DNA from: Treponema sp.
GTDB lineage: Bacteria; Spirochaetota; Spirochaetia; Treponematales; Breznakiellaceae
NCBI GenBank assembly: GCA_031266775.1
Contig: JAISAQ010000093.1
Span: 1-64,000, forward strand
Length of the DNA: 64,000 nt
Reading direction: 5' to 3'
Shown piece after piece: positions 31,096 to 39,244 of this stretch. The first letter of the stretch is position 1. Every line of letters begins with the position of its first letter. Both the position numbers and the translations under genes were made by a program. The notes beneath the pieces were generated by a model. It was not told the origin of the DNA. It ran no database searches and worked only from the letters and a program-made list of their open reading frames with translations.

Positions 31096-32763
31096 ATGGT
31101 TGTTTCAGAAGTTGTTGTAAAAATACTCGAAAAGGAAGGCGTTACCGACGCTTTTGGCATTCCGGGCGCGGGAATAAATTCGCTTTATAAATATCTGGAA
31201 AAGGCAAAAATAAGGCATTACCTTGTGCGTCACGAAGAAGCGGCGGTTCACGCCGCCGACTGCTATTTCAGGGCGGGAGGCAAAATAGCGGCGGCTCTCT
31301 GTACGTCAGGTCCCGGGGCGACCAATTTTGTAACGGGCATGTACACCGCCTGGCAGGACTCAATTCCCCTTGTTGCCGTTACCGGTCAGGCGGTAACTTC
31401 CCAGCTTGGAAAAGGGGCTTTTCAGTGTGTGGATATTGCGGAAATTGTAAGAACAGTTTCCAAGAAATCCTGGTGTGTCAGAAACGCCAATATGGTCCCT
31501 TCCGTATTGAGGGAAGCGTTTGAAACGGCCCTTTCCGGGAGGCCCGGCCCCGTTCTTGTCGATCTTCCGCTGGATGTACAGCAGGCGGAAATCGAGTTCG
31601 ATCTGGATTTATACGAGCCTTCCCGGCTCAGGACGCCCCGGCCTTCCCCTTCCCTGATCAAAAAGGCGCTTGAAATGCTTGACGGCGCGAAAAGCCCGGT
31701 GATCATAATGGGCGGCGGCGTGATTCTTGCAAAGGCCGAAAAGGCCCTTGTCGAATTTGCGGAATACATGGACATTCCGGTAATTACGACCTATATGGCC
31801 AAAGGAGGCATTCCCGACTATCATCCCCTCAACGCGGGGCAGGCCGGCATACAGGTTGGGGCGGCTTCCAGCGGAAACGGAGTGCTGCTTGCCGCGGATG
31901 TGGTTCTTGGGGTGGGCTGCCGTTTTACCGACAGGCATACGGGTAATATCGCGGTATATCAGGGTGAAAGGAAGTTTATACATATCGACATCGATCCGTC
32001 GGAAATAGGCAAAATCGTAAAAACCGCCCTGGGCATAACCGCCGACGCCGCCGACGCGGTTCCCATGCTTCTTGAGGCCGCAAAGGCTTCGGGAAAAGCG
32101 CGGAAGCGTTCCCCCCCGGCCGTTTCCTATGCCGATATACGGAAACAATTTATTCATTATCCTGATTTCGAGAGGAAGATCATGGACCCCCGGGAAGTGT
32201 TTGAACTCGTCAATCAGGCCTTTGACGATGATACCCGGTTTACAACAGGCTGCGGCATTACCCAGATATGGAGCGGCCAATACCAGCGCATCAACAAACC
32301 CGGAAAATATTTTCCGTCGGGCGGCGCGGGAACGCTTGGTTATGATATTCCCGCGGCTATCGGCGCCTGTGTTGCTTCGGGCGGCAGTCCCGCCGTTTGC
32401 CTCATGGGGGATTTCGGCTTTACGTTTCTTGTGGAAGAACTGGGGGTTGCGGCGGCCTATGAATTGCCGGTAAAAGTCCTTATAATCAACAATGCCTATC
32501 TGGGGCTCATCAGGCAGAATCAAAAATACGCGTACGGCTATGAATATGCCGTCGCGATGAAAGAAAACAAGACCCTGATGGATTATGTAAAAGTCGCCGA
32601 AGGTTTTGCCTGCGGGGCGGAGCGGGTTTTTACCTACGGCGAATTGAACAAGGCGCTAAAAAACGCCGCCGCCGCCCGTGGTCCCTATGTCATTGATATT
32701 ATTGTTGACGACAATACGGACTGCGATATGGGAAACGATATTGCCGGCATAAGACATTTTTAA
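31096..32763 (+). CDS. Thiamine-diphosphate carboligase, glyoxylate carboligase/acetolactate synthase-like
   Basis: The 555-residue product follows the three-domain plan of ThDP carboligases. The Pyr domain starts FGIPGAGINSLYKYL, with Glu47 in RHEEAAVHAAD. The central domain has IIMGGGVILAKAE, and the PP domain has MGDFGFTF (ThDP/Mg) and NNAYLGLIRQNQ. Several stretches (VDLPLDVQQAEIEFDLDLYEP, NNAYLGLIRQ) are closest to glyoxylate carboligase. E. coli Gcl has Val at the position of Glu47, whereas this protein keeps the usual catalytic Glu. So the reaction may be a carboligation or decarboxylation of another 2-oxo acid. GGAGGG precedes ATG 31096. It shares a unit with an alcohol dehydrogenase and a LarA-like racemase. 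Confidence 0.85.
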   Translation: MVVSEVVVKILEKEGVTDAFGIPGAGINSLYKYLEKAKIRHYLVRHEEAAVHAADCYFRAGGKIAAALCTSGPGATNFVTGMYTAWQDSIPLVAVTGQAVTSQLGKGAFQCVDIAEIVRTVSKKSWCVRNANMVPSVLREAFETALSGRPGPVLVDLPLDVQQAEIEFDLDLYEPSRLRTPRPSPSLIKKALEMLDGAKSPVIIMGGGVILAKAEKALVEFAEYMDIPVITTYMAKGGIPDYHPLNAGQAGIQVGAASSGNGVLLAADVVLGVGCRFTDRHTGNIAVYQGERKFIHIDIDPSEIGKIVKTALGITADAADAVPMLLEAAKASGKARKRSPPAVSYADIRKQFIHYPDFERKIMDPREVFELVNQAFDDDTRFTTGCGITQIWSGQYQRINKPGKYFPSGGAGTLGYDIPAAIGACVASGGSPAVCLMGDFGFTFLVEELGVAAAYELPVKVLIINNAYLGLIRQNQKYAYGYEYAVAMKENKTLMDYVKVAEGFACGAERVFTYGELNKALKNAAAARGPYVIDIIVDDNTDCDMGNDIAGIRHF

Positions 32764-32776
32764 GGGGTAACAAACA

Positions 32777-34069
32777 ATGAACGAACTTTTTTCCAGGGCG
32801 CGGGAACTGCTGCATGACTGGAAGGGCGGCGCGTATATTTTCGGGCGGGGGGTGCTGCCCGAGCTGGGAAAACATGCCGCCCGTTTCGGGAAAAAGGCCC
32901 TTGTGGTCTGCAATACGGCGCACATGAAACCCCTGGCGGACATTGTCATGCAGAGCCTTGATGAATCGGGAATCGGCGTTGCGGGGCATATAGTTCCCGA
33001 TGCCGGGCCTAACGCTCCCCGCGCCGATGTGTACCGCATTGAAACGTACATACTGCATCACAGGCCGGATATGATAATCGCGGTGGGCGGAGGGTCAACC
33101 ATCGACGCCTGCAAGGCGGCGAATTTTCTGGCCGCCCTTGGGGGGGATGTTACCCCGGAGATCGATTACTGGTTCGGTACAAACATTGTAAGTGACGCAG
33201 TCAAGAAAACAGGCAAAAAACTTTTCCCCCTTGTTGCCGTTGAAATTTCGGCAAGCTCGGGAGCTCACCTTACCAAGTACGCGAATATCACCGATCCTTC
33301 CGCGGCGCAGAAAAAACTGGTAGTGGACGAAAGCATAGTTCCCGCTCTGTCCCTCTTCGATTATGACATAACGGCCACCATGCCCATTTCGGTGACCATA
33401 GACGGTGCCCTGGATTCCATAGCCCACTGCTTTGAGGTTTTCAGCGGCATTCCGGCGGAAAAATACGATCTTGCTTCTTCCCTTGCCGAATGCGCCCTTG
33501 AACTTACCGTCCGGTATGCTCCCCGCGTCATACAAGATCCCGCTGACATGGAGGCGCGGGAAGCCCTGGGGATGTCTACGGATCTGGGGGGGTATGCCAT
33601 AATGATAGGGGGAACCAACGGCGCGCATCTAACCAGTTTTTCCCTGGTAGATCTTGCGGGCCACGGCACGGCCTGCGGCATCATGAACCCCTACTATGCG
33701 GTGTTTTTTTCCCCGGTCATAGAAAAACAGCTGCGGCTTGTGGGAAGCATTTTCAAAAAGTACGGGTACATGTCAAAAGATCCAAAGGAACTTTCGGGCA
33801 GGGATTTGGGAATAGCCGTGGCGGAAGGCATGACCGCGTTCGGCAGGGCCATCAACGCCCCTGTAACCCTGAAAGAGCTCCCCGGCTGGAACGACGCCCG
33901 CATCGCCAGGATTCTTAAGGCCGCAAAGGACCCGCAGCTTGACATGAAGCTTAAAAACATGCCTGTTCCCCTTACCGCTTCCACGGTTGACGAGTACATG
34001 GGATCTGTCATCAGGGCCGCGGTCTCAGGTGATTTCTCGGCAGTCAAGACAATGGATTTGTCTCGGTAA
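32777..34069 (+). CDS. Iron-containing alcohol dehydrogenase
   Basis: NAD(P)-dependent group III alcohol dehydrogenase of 430 residues. The nucleotide loop is AVGGGSTIDACKA near residue 98-110. The metal ligands are Asp near 209 and His near 213 (IDGALDSIAHCFE), then His near 283 (NGAHLTSF) and His near 295 (LAGHGTACG). Its substrate could be the aldehyde or semialdehyde made by the preceding ThDP enzyme. A weak AAGGGG site precedes ATG 32777, 13 bp after the carboligase stop. Confidence 0.92.
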   Translation: MNELFSRARELLHDWKGGAYIFGRGVLPELGKHAARFGKKALVVCNTAHMKPLADIVMQSLDESGIGVAGHIVPDAGPNAPRADVYRIETYILHHRPDMIIAVGGGSTIDACKAANFLAALGGDVTPEIDYWFGTNIVSDAVKKTGKKLFPLVAVEISASSGAHLTKYANITDPSAAQKKLVVDESIVPALSLFDYDITATMPISVTIDGALDSIAHCFEVFSGIPAEKYDLASSLAECALELTVRYAPRVIQDPADMEAREALGMSTDLGGYAIMIGGTNGAHLTSFSLVDLAGHGTACGIMNPYYAVFFSPVIEKQLRLVGSIFKKYGYMSKDPKELSGRDLGIAVAEGMTAFGRAINAPVTLKELPGWNDARIARILKAAKDPQLDMKLKNMPVPLTASTVDEYMGSVIRAAVSGDFSAVKTMDLSR

Positions 34070-34082
34070 CTCCAATACCATA

Positions 34083-35351
34083 ATGCCTGATTTTTTGTTT
34101 CCCTACGGAAAGGGATTTCTTTCATATACTGTTCCTTCTTCCCGTTTCAGGGGAGAGATGGTTTCGCTTCTGCACCGCTACCGGCCATCAAAGCCGCAGG
34201 AAGAACTGGTGGATGAGTCCCTCTCTCATCCTGTGGGAACTCTTCCCCTGCATAAACTTGCCGAAGGAAAAAAGCGCGCCGTTCTTGTCGCAAGCGATCA
34301 TACAAGGCCCGTGCCCAGCAGGATCATAATTCCCCGGATGCTGGCGGAAATGCGCCGGGGAAATCCCGCCATTGACATTACCATACTTGTCGCGACAGGC
34401 TGCCACCGGGAAACCTGCCCTTCGGAACTGGAAGCCAAATTTGGCCCTGAAATTTCGGGGAACGAGCGGATCGTCGTGCACAACTGTGACTCGCCTGACA
34501 TGGCGAATCTGGGAAAGCTCCCTTCGGGAGGCGATCTTGTCGTTAACAGGCTTGCCGCCGAAACGGATCTGCTTGCCGCCGAAGGATGCATAGAGCCTCA
34601 TTTTTTCGCGGGTTATTCAGGAGGACGGAAAAGCATTCTTCCGGGCATTGCCGGCCGCGGAACCGTGCTTTACAATCACAACGCGAAGTTTATTGCCCAT
34701 CCTGCCGCCCGGGCCGGCGTTCTTGACGGGAATCCCGTACATGAAGACATGATGTTCGCCGCCAGGGCGGCCCGTCTTGCCTTTATCTGCAATGTGGTGA
34801 TTAACGCGGAAAAGGAAGTGATATACGCGGTCTCGGGGGACTGCGACGCGGCCCACCGTGAAGGCGCCGCTTTTCTTTCCGCGCGGTGCGCCGCCCCTCG
34901 CGCCGGGGCGGATATTGTCATTTCTACCAACGGCGGATACCCTCTGGATCAGAATATATACCAGGCGGTTAAAGGCATGACGGCGGCGGAAGCCGCCGTC
35001 AAAAAGGGCGGCGTGATCATCATGATAGCCGAATCGGCCGACGGGCACGGGGGTGAAGAATTTTACAAAACATTCAGGGACGAAAAAAACATTGATCGCA
35101 TGCTTGCCTCTTTCATGAATACCCCTCCCGAAAAAACGTGCGCCGATCAATGGCAGTCCCAGATCTTCGCCCGTGTTCTAAAGCATGCCCGGATTGTCTA
35201 TGTCTCAAACGCGCCGTGCGGCATGGTCCGGGATCTTCACATGATTCCCGCCCGTTCCGTCGGGGAAGCGGTGGAAAAAGCGGACGCAATGACAGGCGGA
35301 AATCCTTCAATAGCCGTCATTCCCGACGGAGTTTCGGTGATTGTTACATAA
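34083..35351 (+). CDS. LarA-like nickel-dependent 2-hydroxyacid racemase
   Basis: LarA enzymes interconvert D- and L-2-hydroxy acids by hydride transfer with a nickel-pincer nucleotide. The 422-residue product has SDHTRPVPSRI near 70, ATGCHRE with a His near 107, and EPHFFAGYSGGRKSILPG near 172-186. These match the two His and the cofactor-binding Lys of lactate racemase. The family includes racemases for malate and other hydroxy acids, so lactate is not assured. The cofactor genes larB, larC and larE are not in the window. ATG 34083 follows the dehydrogenase by 13 bp with no clear ribosome site. Its stop overlaps the stop of cls by 8 bp. Confidence 0.85.
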   Translation: MPDFLFPYGKGFLSYTVPSSRFRGEMVSLLHRYRPSKPQEELVDESLSHPVGTLPLHKLAEGKKRAVLVASDHTRPVPSRIIIPRMLAEMRRGNPAIDITILVATGCHRETCPSELEAKFGPEISGNERIVVHNCDSPDMANLGKLPSGGDLVVNRLAAETDLLAAEGCIEPHFFAGYSGGRKSILPGIAGRGTVLYNHNAKFIAHPAARAGVLDGNPVHEDMMFAARAARLAFICNVVINAEKEVIYAVSGDCDAAHREGAAFLSARCAAPRAGADIVISTNGGYPLDQNIYQAVKGMTAAEAAVKKGGVIIMIAESADGHGGEEFYKTFRDEKNIDRMLASFMNTPPEKTCADQWQSQIFARVLKHARIVYVSNAPCGMVRDLHMIPARSVGEAVEKADAMTGGNPSIAVIPDGVSVIVT

Positions 35352-36939
35352 GCGGGGCGAAAAGCCTTAAGATATCTTGGACAATCCGCTGCAGGGCGTT
35401 GCGGGCGCAGTCGGCGGGGGTAATGCGGTGGCACAGGGGAAGCGTTTCAAGGAAGTCGCGCTTGATGCCCTCTATCACGCTGTTGCCGTATACCAGCACG
35501 CCGCATTCAAAGTGAAGGTAGAGGCTGCGAAAATCAAGGTTGGTTGTTCCCACTGTCGCCACCTTGTCGTCGGATACGAAGGTCTTGCTGTGGTTAAAGC
35601 CCGAAGTGTATTCGTACACCTTTACCCCCGAGGACACCAGCTGCCGGTAATAGGAACGCGAGGTAATGGCGACCATCCATTTGTCCCACCGGTGGGGGGT
35701 AATGACGCGCACGTCCACGCCGCTTTTGGCGGCAAGTGTCAGCGCCGAAAGGAGGTTGTCGTCAACGACAAGGTACGGGGTGTTGATGTACACGTACCGT
35801 TTCGCGCTGTTGATGATCTTGATATACACATGCTCCCCGACATTCTCGTCATCAACGGGGCTGTCCGCGTAGGGCTGCACATAACCGCTGGATTCTTCCG
35901 CGCAGGGTTCGTTTTTCCACGGATAAAATGATTCGAAATCGTCCCTTTCCTTCTGGTAGTAGTTCCATGTATTGAGGAATATCAGAGTAAGGGACCACGC
36001 CGCGTGTCCGGTTATCATGATTGCGGCGTCCTTCCAGTGGCCAAAGCGGTTTATGGCGTTGATGTATTCATCCGCCAGATTCATTCCCCCGGTAAACGCC
36101 GTCTTTCCGTCTATGGAAACGATCTTCCTGTGATCACGGTTGTTTTGCAGCGACGAAAGGATGGGCCTGAAAGGATTGAAGATCACGCACTTTATTCCCT
36201 TTTCTTTAAGGCTTTTCTTGAAATTCGGGGGCAGCGACATGAAACATCCCAGATCGTCGTAGATGATCCTCACGTCAAGTCCCGCGCGCGCCTTCCGTTC
36301 AAGGATCGCGATGATAGGATCAAGCATGACCCCCTGCCTGAGTATGAAGAATTCCATGAAGATGTACCGCTCCGCCTTTTCCAGTTCCCCAAGGACACAT
36401 TCAAAAAAAGCCTCGCCTGAACCAAGGTACTTTGCGCGCGTGCGGGTGTAAACGGGAAACCCCGCGCATTCCTGAACGTAATACCCCTGGGATCGGTGTT
36501 CGGGACAGGCGGCGGAGAACGAAGAGAGGCTGTTCCCCGGCAGGAGGAAAAGAGCCTTCGTTTTCCCGTCGACTTCGGACATGATCCGCTTTAACGTGCG
36601 GGGGTTCGACTGAACGTAAAAGATAATGTAGAGGATGCCGCCGAAGATGGGAAACATCAGTATCAAAAAAATCCAGGTAAGCTTGTAAGCCGGTTTTTCC
36701 TTTTTGTTGAGGATATAAAGGCCTACAAGAATGCTTATTATGTTGAGGGTCCAGCTTAGATAATGAAAGTACCTGCTTGAGCCGGCGATGAGGAATATCA
36801 GAAACAGGATCTGGGCAAGCAGAATGGCCATTATCAGAACCCGTCTTCTGAATACCACCCGCACCCATTTTTTGCTTATTTCCCGGGGGTTTGGCACGGC
36901 GGGCTTTTCACCGGCAAAAAACATCATGCTCACAAACAT
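35344..36939 (-). CDS. cls: Cardiolipin synthase (phospholipase D family)
   Basis: Membrane enzyme that joins two phosphatidylglycerols into cardiolipin. The 531-residue product has two N-terminal helices (about 35-55 and 60-75) and a third near 85-105. The two HKD motifs are HRKIVSIDGKTAFTGGMN near 268 and HSKTFVSDDKVATVGTTN near 448. ATG 36939 has AGGAGA close upstream. It is the last gene of a three-gene minus-strand unit (unknown protein, YciO-like, cls) and converges on the LarA-like gene, the two reading frames overlapping by 8 bp at their stops. Confidence 0.92.
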   Translation of the reverse strand: MFVSMMFFAGEKPAVPNPREISKKWVRVVFRRRVLIMAILLAQILFLIFLIAGSSRYFHYLSWTLNIISILVGLYILNKKEKPAYKLTWIFLILMFPIFGGILYIIFYVQSNPRTLKRIMSEVDGKTKALFLLPGNSLSSFSAACPEHRSQGYYVQECAGFPVYTRTRAKYLGSGEAFFECVLGELEKAERYIFMEFFILRQGVMLDPIIAILERKARAGLDVRIIYDDLGCFMSLPPNFKKSLKEKGIKCVIFNPFRPILSSLQNNRDHRKIVSIDGKTAFTGGMNLADEYINAINRFGHWKDAAIMITGHAAWSLTLIFLNTWNYYQKERDDFESFYPWKNEPCAEESSGYVQPYADSPVDDENVGEHVYIKIINSAKRYVYINTPYLVVDDNLLSALTLAAKSGVDVRVITPHRWDKWMVAITSRSYYRQLVSSGVKVYEYTSGFNHSKTFVSDDKVATVGTTNLDFRSLYLHFECGVLVYGNSVIEGIKRDFLETLPLCHRITPADCARNALQRIVQDILRLFAPLM

Positions 36940-36963
36940 CGTCTCCTGTGTTCAAAATCCGCC

Positions 36964-37626
36964 CTAGGCCGGCCAGGGGCCCGCTCCCCGCCTGAGGAGG
37001 CGTATTTCGTTTCCTGAAAGATCCAGGACAGTGGAGAAGATCCGGTTCCGCTCCCCGCCGCCGTCAAGGATCATGTCGACACCGTTGATGTCTTCCAGTT
37101 CCCATCCGCCCTCAAAAAGATCCTCCTCGGGTATTGGGGCGAACCTGTCGTCTCCCTGCGGCGGGGGATCTTCGTACCGGGCGCCGGCCATGCTCCGTTT
37201 CGCGGTTATCGAATAGAGCGGAACGCCAAGGGATCCGATGATCCGCAGGGGCACAGGATGATCGGGGATGCGTATTCCCGCTTCGCTGCGGCGGAGGCCG
37301 AGGGCTTTTTCGGTTCCGGCAAGGGTCTTGAGAATAAACACGTAGGGCCCCGGCGAAAGGCGTTTTATCAGCCTGAAACGGGTGTTGTCCATGCTGCACC
37401 ATTCGCTGAACTGGGAAATGTCCGAGCAGAGAAGGGTAAAGTGCCGCTCGTCACGTTCGAAGGAAAGCGCCCGCAGCCGCTTTATTCCTTCGCGGGCCCG
37501 GGACGAACAGACAAGGCTCCAGCTTGTGTCCGTCGGCAGGGCCGCGACGCCCCCCGCTTCAAGCAGCCGCGCCGTCCTGGCCGCGACCCGGTCGTCCATG
37601 TTGCCGGGAACAACATATTCGATCAT
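36964..37626 (-). CDS. YciO-like protein (Sua5/YrdC/YciO family)
   Basis: 220-residue member of the family that includes the threonylcarbamoyl-AMP synthase TsaC. The fold pattern is clear (AGGVAALPTDTSWSLVCSS, HFTLLCSDISQFSEWC, LIKRLSPGPYVFILK, GIRIPDHPVPLRI). The KxR substrate motif of TsaC is missing: the equivalent stretch reads LSFERDERHFTL, as in E. coli YciO. YciO proteins show little or no TsaC activity in known cases, so the tRNA-modifying enzyme is probably encoded elsewhere. The Sua5 C-terminal domain is absent. Weak ribosome site; 13 bp after the upstream gene. Confidence 0.82.
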   Translation of the reverse strand: MIEYVVPGNMDDRVAARTARLLEAGGVAALPTDTSWSLVCSSRAREGIKRLRALSFERDERHFTLLCSDISQFSEWCSMDNTRFRLIKRLSPGPYVFILKTLAGTEKALGLRRSEAGIRIPDHPVPLRIIGSLGVPLYSITAKRSMAGARYEDPPPQGDDRFAPIPEEDLFEGGWELEDINGVDMILDGGGERNRIFSTVLDLSGNEIRLLRRGAGPWPA

Positions 37627-37639
37627 GAAAACCGCGCTT

Positions 37640-38083
37640 TCAGGGAACCCATATGAGCTTGTCCGGCTCCGATTCGTTCAGGAAGATCTTGCGGTAACGC
37701 CCCGAATGTTCGACGCCGGGATTTTCGGGAAAGTAGGTTTTTCTGAAAAACCACACAACATCCGCCATTGCGGCCGAGGAGTTGGACGGGGCATAACGGA
37801 ACCATACCTCCTTGTCTTCAAGAATCTGCCGTGTCTTTTCGTCGCCCGCAAGTTCGCTGTCCGTAAGGCGGCGTATTTCCGAACGGAGGCCGCCGTAGTG
37901 GGTGTCTCCCACAGACAAAAGACGCAGATGGCTGTGTTCATCCATCCAGTAGATTTCGTAAATACCCGCTACGGAAGGAACCTTCGCGTTGATGGTCCAC
38001 CGTTCGGTAAGACTGAGCGGAGACCAGTTGATAAAATAATAAACGTCTTCACCCTTTTCCCGGGCGGTAATTCCGTAATCCAT
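37640..38083 (-). CDS. Unknown small protein, possibly GIY-YIG-like fold
   Basis: 147 residues without a family I can name surely. A stretch AGIYEIYWMDEHSHLRLLSVGDT followed by an Arg/Glu-rich helix (GGLRSEIRRLTDSEL) has the spacing of a degenerate GIY-YIG domain. The YIG part is replaced by SVG, so nuclease activity is doubtful. The C-terminal part is rich in Trp, Phe and Tyr. A promoter -10 box (TATGAT, 38095-38090) ends 6 nt before the ATG and no ribosome site exists, so the message may be leaderless. It heads the unit with yciO-like and cls. Confidence 0.6.
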   Translation of the reverse strand: MDYGITAREKGEDVYYFINWSPLSLTERWTINAKVPSVAGIYEIYWMDEHSHLRLLSVGDTHYGGLRSEIRRLTDSELAGDEKTRQILEDKEVWFRYAPSNSSAAMADVVWFFRKTYFPENPGVEHSGRYRKIFLNESEPDKLIWVP

Positions 38084-38089
38084 GATGTA

Positions 38090-38118
38090 ATCATATCACA
38101 ATTCGTTATGGTTTCCAA
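38090..38118 (-). promoter_or_regulatory. Promoter of the unknown-yciO-cls unit
   Basis: On the minus strand TTGGAA (38118-38113), a 17-bp spacer and TATGAT (38095-38090). The expected transcript start falls on or next to the A of ATG 38083, which would make a leaderless mRNA. Confidence 0.45.
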
Positions 38119-38194
38119 TACATCAAATTTGGGAAAAAGTATAAAAAAACATACCAAAACGGATTTCCCCGCGGCCCTGTATTTCATTTGTAAT

Positions 38195-38215
38195 TGTATT
38201 TCTTTGTAATACAAC
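38195..38215. promoter_or_regulatory. Dyad upstream of the sigma-54 promoter
   Basis: TTGTATT and AATACAA form a 7-bp dyad about 40 bp before the -24 element. It could bind an activator, although sigma-54 enhancers usually lie 80-200 bp upstream. Confidence 0.3.
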
Positions 38216-38248
38216 GAATTAAAAATAATACGGCAAAAGGCATGAATA

Positions 38249-38264
38249 TGGCACGGAAATTGCT
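38249..38264 (+). promoter_or_regulatory. Sigma-54 (-24/-12) promoter of the sigma-70-family gene
   Basis: TGGCACGGAAATTGCT matches the sigma-54 consensus TGGCACG-N4-TTGCW at every defined base, with the required 10 bp between GG (38250-38251) and GC (38262-38263). The predicted transcript start (about 38275) leaves an 18-nt leader containing the GGAG ribosome site of the gene. Confidence 0.72.
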
Positions 38265-38292
38265 ATATAATAACCGGATCTGGAGATATAAT

Positions 38293-39132
38293 ATGAAGAA
38301 AACAGATGAAGATGACGGTTCCATCCGGTTTTATTTCAGCCGGATAAAGACCATTCCGCTTCTTGGCTTTGAAGAGGAACAGCGGCTTTCCCGGCTGATT
38401 CAGGAAGGGAACAAAACGGCGCTGAGCCGCCTTGTAGAGGCGAATCTCAGGCTGGTGGTAAAAATTGCCAGGGCCTATATTTCGCATGATTTTTCCCTGC
38501 AGGATCTTATTCAGGAAGGGAACCTGGGCCTTATCCGCGCCGCGGAAAAATACGATTTTAGAAAGAACGTCCGGTTTTCAACCTATGCCGCCTGGTGGAT
38601 ACGGCAGTCCATAAACCGTTATCTTTCCAGCCGGCGGCGTACCATACGGCTTCCCCAGCGCAAAGAAGAAATACTGCGGAAGGTACAGCGGTGCTACCAT
38701 CATTTAAGCCAGACGCTGGGGCGCCAGCCGAAAATAGAGGATATTTCCAGAGAGATAGGCGTTCCGCCCAGGGACATTGATTGTATCCTCAATATGACCA
38801 ACGGCGTCCTGTCCCTTGACGTGGAAACCCGGGGGGAAGAAAGCGCCGCCATCATGGATCTTCATGAGGATTATACCTACAGCCCCGAGCGGGCCCTGCT
38901 GCGCAAGTCTTCCCGTGATGAGACGATACGTTTTCTTGACCGCCTCAAGGACAGGGAAAAGCGCATCCTTATGTACCGGTATCAGCTTAACGGCGGCGAA
39001 CGTTATACACTGAAAAAAATAAGCGAAAAAATGGGAATTTCCCCGGAAACGGTGCGCCAGATTGAGATGAAGGCGCTGCGGAAGATCCGTTCACAGGCAG
39101 AGGAACTGCGGAACTGCATGTACGCCACGTAG
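38293..39132 (+). CDS. Alternative sigma factor of the sigma-70 family
   Basis: The 279-residue product directs RNA polymerase to a subset of promoters. Region 1.2/2 is complete (FYFSRIKTIPLLGFEEEQRLSRLI, DLIQEGNLGLIRAAEKYDF, RFSTYAAWWIRQSI). Region 3 follows (ILRKVQRCYHHLSQTLGRQPKIEDISREIGV), and region 4 has a helix-turn-helix (TLKKISEKMGISPETVRQIEMKALRKIR). It lacks the long region 1.1 of RpoD and is closest in plan to RpoS/RpoH-size factors. ATG 38293 has TGGAG 8 nt upstream; the frame to 38194 crosses the promoter. An exact sigma-54 promoter precedes it, suggesting an RpoN-controlled sigma cascade as for Borrelia rpoS. Confidence 0.9.
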   Translation: MKKTDEDDGSIRFYFSRIKTIPLLGFEEEQRLSRLIQEGNKTALSRLVEANLRLVVKIARAYISHDFSLQDLIQEGNLGLIRAAEKYDFRKNVRFSTYAAWWIRQSINRYLSSRRRTIRLPQRKEEILRKVQRCYHHLSQTLGRQPKIEDISREIGVPPRDIDCILNMTNGVLSLDVETRGEESAAIMDLHEDYTYSPERALLRKSSRDETIRFLDRLKDREKRILMYRYQLNGGERYTLKKISEKMGISPETVRQIEMKALRKIRSQAEELRNCMYAT

Positions 39133-39179
39133 GCGGGCCCGGGAACCTTGGCCGGTCTTTGCGGAAGAAGGCGGGCGCG

Positions 39180-39206
39180 AAAAAACGGCGGCCGGCGCGT
39201 TTTTTT
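39180..39206 (+). terminator. Terminator of the sigma factor gene
   Basis: AAAAAACG (39180-39187) pairs with CGTTTTTT (39198-39205) around a GC-rich loop and ends in a T-run. Confidence 0.6.
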
Positions 39207-39208
39207 GA

Positions 39209-39238
39209 TTGACAAACCGTTAAAAAGGGGTTTATAAC
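39209..39238 (+). promoter_or_regulatory. Promoter of the candidate small RNA
   Basis: TTGACA (39209-39214), an 18-bp spacer and TATAAC (39233-39238). The expected transcript start is near 39245. A second TATAAT (39251-39256) lies inside the transcript without a good -35. Confidence 0.55.
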
Positions 39239-39244
39239 GAATCT

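Noticed and set aside
38266-38271. Sigma-70 -10 box TATAAT before the sigma factor gene
   Set aside because: No -35 hexamer at 16-18 bp, and it falls at the predicted start of the sigma-54 transcript; kept only as an alternative.
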